NCBI GenBank assembly: GCA_025929455.1
Contig: JAICMB010000046.1
Location: 1-12,219, forward strand
Source: Bryobacteraceae bacterium
GTDB taxonomy: Bacteria > Acidobacteriota > Terriglobia > Bryobacterales > Bryobacteraceae
DNA: 12,219 nt
Direction: 5' to 3'
Positions 7,410 through 12,219 of the stretch are shown in pieces. The translations under genes and the position numbers were made by a program. How positions within the stretch are numbered: the first letter of the stretch is position 1; every line of letters starts with the position of its first letter. The notes under the pieces were generated by a model. That model was not told the DNA's origin. It did no database searches and saw only the letters and a program-made list of their open reading frames with translations.

Positions 7410-8918
7410 GTGAACCGCGCCGCGAAAGCGCTGGCTTTTATCGGGCTCGCGGCGGCGGCTTTATTCGCGGCAGCGGCGATCTTTGTTGCCGCCAAGTCGC
7501 CATTCACGCCCGAACGTGTGAAGCAATCGCTAGGCAAGAAGCTGGGCGGCACCGTGCAGTTCCGCACGTCGCACACGCGGTATGTTCCGCGCCCACGCTT
7601 TGTAGCGGAAGACGTCGTGATCCGCTCGTCCGGGCGCGTCATAACGGCGCGCAGATTGGCTGTTGCTGCAACGTATGCCGGACTGTTCCGCTCGCCAAAG
7701 CACATAGCGTCCATTCAAGCGGACGGCGTGCAGGCGGATGTCGTCCGCGGCGCGTCGAGCTCGGGCGGCGCATCGGCATCGCATGGTGGCCAGCAGAACT
7801 CGTCCGTAGTCGTCGACAACATCACGATCCAGAATGGCGTGCTGCACATCTCGAACGGCAACTCGGTCCCGTTGCAGTTCGACATTCATTCGCTCAGCCT
7901 CGGCCCGTTGGGCGGTACCGGGCGGGCTTCTTTTGGCGCTGCCATGACTAATCCGAAGCCGCGCGCAGAGCTGAATGTGCAGGGCACGTTCGGCCCTATT
8001 CCACCGGACCGCACGGCCACGCCGATATCGGGCTCGTATGTACTTCTCAACGCCGACCTGCACTCGTTCCGCAGCATGGCGGGCGAGCTCTCATCGAAAG
8101 GCACGTTCAAGGGCCCGCTGAATGCGATTGAGGTGGAGGGCGAGACCGAAAGCCCGAACTTCGAAGTTGTATCGAGCGGCCATTCCATGAACCTGCGGAC
8201 CCGCTTCTCCGCTGTTGTGAACGGAACCAACGGCGACGTGACGCTGCATCCGGTCAACGCAGATTTCGAGCACACGACGCTGGCGGCGAACGGAGCCGTG
8301 AAGGGCCACGCAGGCCAGCACGGCAAGACGTTACGCCTCGCGATCGCGGAGCGCCACGGCCGCATCGAGGACCTGCTTCGAATCTTCGTGAAATCGAAGC
8401 CGCCCATGCAAGGCGCCGTCGCGTTTCGCGCCACCGCCGTTCTGCCGCCCGAAAAGGAAAAATTTGTGAAGAAAGTCATCTTCATTGCCGACTTCGGTAT
8501 CGACGACGCCGATTTCACGCATCACAGCACGCAGCACGGTGTCAACGTGTTGAGCGCACGCGCCCGAGGCGAAAAGAACCGCGATGATGACCCGCAGCGG
8601 GTGATCGAAAATCTGCACGGACACGTGGAACTCCGGCACGGCGTCGCGACGTTCTCACGCCTCGCGTTCGATGTGCCGGGTGCGTCGGCGCTGCTGTCCG
8701 GCACATACAACCTGGTAACGGAGCGCGTCAACCTGCATGGAACGCTGCGCACCGCGGCCACGTTGTCCGAGGAGACAAAGGGCGTGAAATCCGTATTTCT
8801 AAAGCTGCTGGATCCTTTCTTTGAGCGCCGCCACGCCGGAGCCGCCATTCCGGTGAGCATCACGGGAACGTACGATCATCCTGTGTACGCTGCCCTGGGC
8901 GCGAAAAAGGGCGGCTGA
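7410..8918 (+). CDS. AsmA-like single-pass envelope protein
   Basis: 502 residues. A short basic N-terminus is followed by one Ala-rich membrane helix (about 8-28), after which a long region predicted as beta-strand-rich lies in the periplasm. FTPERVKQSLGKKLGG (about 32-47) is the AsmA-type opening. A Ser/Gly/His-rich linker (about 114-130) precedes SVVVDNITIQNGVLHISNG, a recurrent AsmA strand pattern. The end (VSITGTYDHPVYAALG) matches the usual AsmA-like C-terminus. AsmA-family proteins are linked to phospholipid transport and outer-membrane assembly; the precise role here is not known. The GTG at 7410 starts 31 bases after the glycosyltransferase stop and leads directly into the signal-anchor. 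Only AGAGG about 12 bases upstream could serve as ribosome binding site. Placement after a lipid-dependent glycosyltransferase suggests an envelope role for the set, by inference. Confidence 0.85.
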   Translation: MNRAAKALAFIGLAAAALFAAAAIFVAAKSPFTPERVKQSLGKKLGGTVQFRTSHTRYVPRPRFVAEDVVIRSSGRVITARRLAVAATYAGLFRSPKHIASIQADGVQADVVRGASSSGGASASHGGQQNSSVVVDNITIQNGVLHISNGNSVPLQFDIHSLSLGPLGGTGRASFGAAMTNPKPRAELNVQGTFGPIPPDRTATPISGSYVLLNADLHSFRSMAGELSSKGTFKGPLNAIEVEGETESPNFEVVSSGHSMNLRTRFSAVVNGTNGDVTLHPVNADFEHTTLAANGAVKGHAGQHGKTLRLAIAERHGRIEDLLRIFVKSKPPMQGAVAFRATAVLPPEKEKFVKKVIFIADFGIDDADFTHHSTQHGVNVLSARARGEKNRDDDPQRVIENLHGHVELRHGVATFSRLAFDVPGASALLSGTYNLVTERVNLHGTLRTAATLSEETKGVKSVFLKLLDPFFERRHAGAAIPVSITGTYDHPVYAALGAKKGG

Positions 8919-8937
8919 GGCGCGAATCCTCCGCCCG

Positions 8938-8947
8938 TTGCTACAAA
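8938..8947 (+). promoter_or_regulatory. TTGCTACAAA element upstream of the DUF255 gene
   Basis: This decamer differs at two positions from TTGTTACAAT found just before tpx (11089-11098). Each contains a TACAAT-like -10. Here it ends 38 bases before the ATG. No clear -35 is visible, so its promoter role is tentative. Confidence 0.25.
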
Positions 8948-8956
8948 CATGAAATA

Positions 8957-8971
8957 GACCGCCGCGCGGTC
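8957..8971. other. Compact GC hairpin just upstream of the DUF255 gene
   Basis: GACCGC (8957-8962) pairs with GCGGTC (8966-8971) around a three-base CGC loop. It ends 14 bases before the ATG at 8986. There is no T-tract, so it is not a standard terminator; it could structure the leader of the message. Confidence 0.4.
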
Positions 8972-8985
8972 CTGTCCAACTCAAT

Positions 8986-11100
8986 ATGCGCGCAAACCGT
9001 CTTGCGAATGAAAAAAGTCCGTACCTGCAGCAGCACGCGCACAATCCGGTGGATTGGTATCCGTGGGGCCAGGAGGCCTTTGACGCGGCACGGGCCGGAA
9101 ATAAACCGATTTTCCTGTCGATCGGATACTCGACGTGTCACTGGTGTCACGTGATGGAGCGCGAGTCCTTCGAAAACGACGAGATCGCGTCCCTGCTCAA
9201 TCGCGACTTCGTGCCTGTAAAAGTGGACCGCGAGGAGCGCCCCGACATCGACCGCGTGTACATGACCTTTGTGCAGGCGAGCACCGGCAGCGGGGGCTGG
9301 CCCATGTCGGTTTTCCTCACGCCGGACTTGAAGCCGTTCTTCGGCGCGACATACTTTCCGCCCGACACGCGCTACGGACGGCCCGGCTTCCGGCAGGTGC
9401 TGGAATCGCTCGCCAATGCCTGGCGCACGGAGCGCGACCGCATCGAGGAATCCGGGAAAAACGTGCTCGAGCAACTGCGCGATCATGCCGAACAACGGCC
9501 CACCCACATACCCGCGCTCGATAAGGGCGTCATCGAATCCGGCTACAACTATTTCCGGCGGAATTTCGATACTCCGCACGGAGGCTTTGGCGAAGCGCCG
9601 AAATTTCCGCGCCCGTCCGTTCTCAACTTCCTACTGCGCTATTACCACCGCACGCGCAACGAAGAAGCGCTCGAAATGGCAACGGCAACGTTGCGCGCGA
9701 TGGCGAAGGGCGGCATTCACGATCAGCTCGGCGGCGGTTTTCACCGCTATTCGGTCGACGAGCTGTGGCACGTGCCGCATTTCGAGAAGATGCTCTACGA
9801 TCAGGCGCAGCTCGCCACGGCGTATTTGGAGAGCTACCAGATCACTCACGACGAGTACTATGCCGATATCCCGCGCGACATTTTCGAATATGTGCTGCGC
9901 GACATGACGGACGCGCAGGGCGGTTTTTACTCCGCCGAAGACGCCGACAGCGCGGTGGATCCGTCGGAGCCGGAGGTGAAGGCAGAAGGCGCGTTTTATG
10001 TGTGGACACGCGCGGAGGTCGCCGACGTGCTCGCTGAGAAGTTCGAGGCTGAAATTTTCTGCGATCGCTACGGCATCGATGACAACGGCAACGTATTCCA
10101 CGACCCGCAGAACGAATTTACCGGCAAAAACATTTTGTTCGTGCGGCGCGATGCCGAGCGTCTGGCCAGCGATTTTCACATGGACGTGGCCACCATGCGC
10201 AGCATGCTGGCGCGCCTTCGCGAGCGCATGCGCATCGTCCGCTCCTTGCGTCCCCGCCCCGGTCGCGACGACAAAATTCTGACCTCGTGGAACAGCCTCA
10301 TGATTTCGGCGTTCGCAAAGGGCGCGGTAATTCTCGAAGATTTGCGCTACCGCGATGCGGCGCTGCGCGCGGCGGGATTTCTCGAGAACAACATGTACTC
10401 GCGCGCGAACGGAACGCTCCTGCGCCGCTACCGCGACGGCGACGCCGCGATCGACGGCTTTCTCGACGATTACGCGTTCTTCGCGCTCGCGCAGCTCGAT
10501 CTTTACGAGATGGACTTCAACCCGGAACGCATCGCCACCGCGGTGTCGCTGGCACGCAAGATGCGCGAGCTTTTCGAGGACAAGCGCAATGGCGGGTTTT
10601 ACAGCACCACGGATCAGGATCCGTCAGTGGTCCTGCGGATGAAGGACACCTACGACGGCGCGGAGCCGTCCGGAAATTCCGCGGCCATGATGCTGCTGCT
10701 GCGCCTGGCGGAGTTTACCAACGAAGCCGAATTTCACGAGAGCCTCGCGCGCACCATGGATGCGCTTGCTCCATCCATCGCTCATCAGCCGGCGGCGGTG
10801 CCGCAGATGCTCGCGGGCTTAGAGTTTTATCTCGCAACGAAGAAGCAAGTGGTCCTGGTCGGCGGGCGCGAGCCGGCCGGACTCCAAGGCTTCCTGCGCC
10901 GGCTGCGGCACGATTTTCATCCCAATGTGACGCCGCTGGTGATCGATCGCGAGGAGACGCGGCGCGCGCTCGAGAAGCTGATCCCCGCTATCGACAATAT
11001 GAAAGCGGAAGACGGGCGGCCGCTCGCGTATGTGTGCGAAAACTACACTTGCCAGTTGCCCACGCCGGAGCTGTCTCGATTTAGCGAGTTGTTACAATAG
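8986..11100 (+). CDS. Thioredoxin-fold DUF255 protein (YyaL / Spata20 family)
   Basis: 704 residues, in the family's usual range of about 670-800. The N-terminal thioredoxin-like domain (about 1-165) begins with the signature [21 protein letters not shown] and carries the CHWCH motif at 51-55, a CxxC redox pair at Cys51 and Cys54. It continues with [12 protein letters not shown] and [16 protein letters not shown]. The remainder is an alpha/alpha-barrel region of the N-acylglucosamine 2-epimerase/six-hairpin glycosidase type, with [33 protein letters not shown] and [10 protein letters not shown]. The biochemical role of this widespread family is not settled. No signal peptide is seen, so it should be cytoplasmic. 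The ATG at 8986 matches the conserved N-terminus, although no good ribosome binding site precedes it. tpx starts 7 bases after its stop, which fits a shared redox or repair job. Confidence 0.93.
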   Translation: MRANRLANEKSPYLQQHAHNPVDWYPWGQEAFDAARAGNKPIFLSIGYSTCHWCHVMERESFENDEIASLLNRDFVPVKVDREERPDIDRVYMTFVQASTGSGGWPMSVFLTPDLKPFFGATYFPPDTRYGRPGFRQVLESLANAWRTERDRIEESGKNVLEQLRDHAEQRPTHIPALDKGVIESGYNYFRRNFDTPHGGFGEAPKFPRPSVLNFLLRYYHRTRNEEALEMATATLRAMAKGGIHDQLGGGFHRYSVDELWHVPHFEKMLYDQAQLATAYLESYQITHDEYYADIPRDIFEYVLRDMTDAQGGFYSAEDADSAVDPSEPEVKAEGAFYVWTRAEVADVLAEKFEAEIFCDRYGIDDNGNVFHDPQNEFTGKNILFVRRDAERLASDFHMDVATMRSMLARLRERMRIVRSLRPRPGRDDKILTSWNSLMISAFAKGAVILEDLRYRDAALRAAGFLENNMYSRANGTLLRRYRDGDAAIDGFLDDYAFFALAQLDLYEMDFNPERIATAVSLARKMRELFEDKRNGGFYSTTDQDPSVVLRMKDTYDGAEPSGNSAAMMLLLRLAEFTNEAEFHESLARTMDALAPSIAHQPAAVPQMLAGLEFYLATKKQVVLVGGREPAGLQGFLRRLRHDFHPNVTPLVIDREETRRALEKLIPAIDNMKAEDGRPLAYVCENYTCQLPTPELSRFSELLQ
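11093..11098 (+). promoter_or_regulatory. Candidate -10 element for tpx, overlapping the upstream stop codon
   Basis: TACAAT (within TTGTTACAAT, 11089-11098) shares its last base with the TAG stop of the DUF255 gene and ends nine bases before the tpx ATG. If active, transcription would begin within a few bases of the ATG. No convincing -35 is present 17-18 bases upstream. Confidence 0.35.
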
Positions 11101-11107
11101 CCCTGCC

Positions 11108-11641
11108 ATGACCAAGGCCATCGACGAAGTAGTTGAGAGACCCGGAGCGACGACGCTCAAAGGCAATCCGCTGACCCTGATCGGCCCGGAGTTAAAACCC
11201 GGCGACGCCGCGCCCGATTTCGACGCGGTGAATGAGAACTTACAGCCCATAAACCTTGCGGCTACCGGCAACGGCGTGCGCATTTTCAGCGTGGTGCCGT
11301 CGCTCGATACGCCCGTGTGCGATGCGCAGACGAAGCGTTTCAACGAAGAAGCCGGCAAACGCGCCGACATGCAGATTTACACCGTCAGCATGGACCTGCC
11401 GTTCGCGCAGAAGCGCTGGTGCGGGGCGTTCGGCGTGGACAACGTCAAAATGATCTCCGACCACAAGAACGGGTCCTTCGGCGAGCACTACGGCACGCTG
11501 ATCAAAGAACTCCGCATCGAGAGCCGCGCCATTTTCGTGGTCGGGCCGGACAATCGCATTCGCTACGTCGAGTACGTCAAGGAAGTGGGGGATTTTCCGA
11601 ATTACGCCGCCGCGCTACAAGCCGCCCGCAGCGCGCAATAG
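11108..11641 (+). CDS. tpx: Thiol peroxidase (Tpx subfamily peroxiredoxin)
   Basis: 177 residues from the ATG at 11108. It is an atypical two-cysteine peroxiredoxin that reduces H2O2 and organic hydroperoxides with electrons from thioredoxin. The peroxidatic Cys71 lies in SLDTPVCDAQT and the resolving Cys105 in QKRWCGAFG, 34 residues apart as in E. coli Tpx (Cys61/Cys95). The N-terminal strand motif VERPGATTLKGNPLTL and PGDAAPDF are also characteristic. The frame is open 26 codons further upstream inside the DUF255 gene, but those residues do not match the family, so the ATG at 11108 is chosen. There is no Shine-Dalgarno in the ten bases before it, which suggests a leaderless message or coupling to the upstream gene. 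A minus-strand gene ends three bases after its stop. Confidence 0.96.
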   Translation: MTKAIDEVVERPGATTLKGNPLTLIGPELKPGDAAPDFDAVNENLQPINLAATGNGVRIFSVVPSLDTPVCDAQTKRFNEEAGKRADMQIYTVSMDLPFAQKRWCGAFGVDNVKMISDHKNGSFGEHYGTLIKELRIESRAIFVVGPDNRIRYVEYVKEVGDFPNYAAALQAARSAQ

Positions 11642-11647
11642 CGGCTA
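11639..11647. other. Mirror stop codons of two convergent genes in a 9-bp palindrome
   Basis: TAG-CGG-CTA holds the plus-strand tpx stop (11639-11641) and the minus-strand TonB-C stop (complement of 11645-11647). Four-base arms (TAGC/GCTA) pair around one G. There is no space here for a conventional terminator, so transcripts from both sides should run into the opposing gene. Confidence 0.6.
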
Positions 11648-12219
11648 CTTGCGCCCTTCGAACCGGAACGCCAGCAAAACTTCGCTCGGCACCGGCTGCT
11701 TGCGGATGCGGGCCGGATGGAACCGCCATTCCTCTGCGGAGTTAACAACGGCGCGCGCGAGCGCCTCATTCACACCATCTGCCGAAGCGAGTTTGACGTC
11801 TTTTGCGTGCCCGCTGCTGTCCACCTGCACGCGGACTTTCACTTCGGCGGGCAGGTCGCGCGCAGCGGAGGCCGGCACTTCGACGCGCGGCATATCCAGA
11901 GGCCGCGGGCGTGTGTACAAGTGGGCCGGAATGCCGCCGCCCGAGAGACATTCCATCGCGACGTGCTGGCGAACATGAACCGTTGCGGCGCGGTCTGCTG
12001 TGTTGACGACAGGCTGCAACACGGGCGCCGCCGCCACCTCGGGCGGTAATAACACGACCACCGATTCGCTGGCTTCCCGCGCATTGTGTTTGAGCACGTC
12101 GAGGCGTACGCTGACCTGATTGGATGCCGCCTCGTACGTCGCGCCCGTTCCTGCGCGCAGGTCCTCGGCCGCGATCGGGATCGTACGAATCGCAGCGCCG
12201 TCACGAATCGTGAGCACAC
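11645..12219 (-). CDS. TonB C-terminal domain protein (5' part off window)
   Basis: The minus-strand frame is open from the right edge to the TAG at 11647-11645, about 191 residues of the C-terminal end. A GTG at 12217 is available, but the protein most likely starts outside the window. The first ~60 residues (beginning VLTIRDGAAIRTIPIA, then VSVRLDVL and SESVVVLLPP) look like a small beta-rich module that I associate with Acidobacteriota proteins of this kind. The last ~95 residues fit a TonB_C-type domain: the PRVEVPASAARDLPAEVKVR stretch, the VQVDSSGHAKDVKLAS pattern, the ALARAVVNSAEEWRFHPAR helix, and final strand VPSEVLLAFRF. Such domains usually contact outer-membrane partners from the periplasm, but many TonB_C proteins in this phylum have no proven energy-transducing role. 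No membrane anchor is visible in the part shown. It converges with tpx. Confidence 0.75.
   Translation of the reverse strand, partial: VLTIRDGAAIRTIPIAAEDLRAGTGATYEAASNQVSVRLDVLKHNAREASESVVVLLPPEVAAAPVLQPVVNTADRAATVHVRQHVAMECLSGGGIPAHLYTRPRPLDMPRVEVPASAARDLPAEVKVRVQVDSSGHAKDVKLASADGVNEALARAVVNSAEEWRFHPARIRKQPVPSEVLLAFRFEGRK

Noticed and set aside
8949..8957. Two-codon upstream reading frame (ATG AAA TAG) before the DUF255 gene
   Set aside because: There is no ribosome binding site, and such minimal frames are frequent by chance. I cannot support a leader-peptide role.
11030..11107. 26-codon upstream extension of tpx
   Set aside because: It is open but lies inside the DUF255 gene in another frame. 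The residues do not resemble any Tpx N-terminus, and the family start fits the ATG at 11108.
1..12219. Mobile element, defence system, phage or CRISPR content
   Set aside because: I saw no transposase, integrase, reverse transcriptase, nuclease/toxin pair, terminal inverted repeats or spaced direct-repeat array. All large genes belong to ordinary chromosomal families.

Overview
The window is high-GC (roughly 60-65 % by eye) bacterial chromosome. The gene content points to Acidobacteriota, most likely a Solibacter/Bryobacter-type lineage. The main clues are a Pkn2-like Ser/Thr kinase with a TolB-like module and a long TPR tail, and a partial TonB-C protein carrying a 'VLTIRDG'-type module. Both combinations are typical of that group as I remember it. 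This is inference, because the window has no rRNA or other taxonomic marker. I see no transposase, integrase, tRNA, CRISPR array or phage gene.

Layout. (1) 1-2796, minus strand: a large membrane Ser/Thr protein kinase, intact at its start and cut off by the left edge. (2) 2797-3260: a 464-bp divergent intergenic region with a -10-like hexamer for the kinase, a 9-bp tandem repeat, and a stretch resembling a dispersed intergenic repeat. (3) 3261-7378, plus strand: a membrane sensor histidine kinase, an NtrC-family sigma-54-dependent response regulator whose GTG overlaps the kinase stop by one base, and an ArnT/PMT-like membrane glycosyltransferase. A 141-bp spacer before the glycosyltransferase is full of regularly spaced small palindromes. 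(4) 7410-8918: an AsmA-like single-pass envelope protein. (5) 8986-11641: a YyaL/Spata20-type thioredoxin-fold (DUF255) protein, then the thiol peroxidase Tpx starting 7 bases after it. (6) 11645-12219, minus strand: the C-terminal part of a TonB-C domain protein, converging on tpx with only three bases between the stops.

How they may work together: the sensor/regulator pair probably answers a membrane or envelope signal and activates sigma-54 promoters. The co-directional glycosyltransferase and AsmA-like genes suggest an envelope or lipid-modification output, but that link rests on gene order only. The DUF255 protein and Tpx form a separate small thiol/redox pair. Most of the window is ordinary chromosomal content, and I did not find a convincing undescribed multi-gene system. 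The observations most worth a second look are the palindrome array at 5885-5985, the dispersed-repeat-like stretch at 3011-3036, and the probably leaderless start of tpx.
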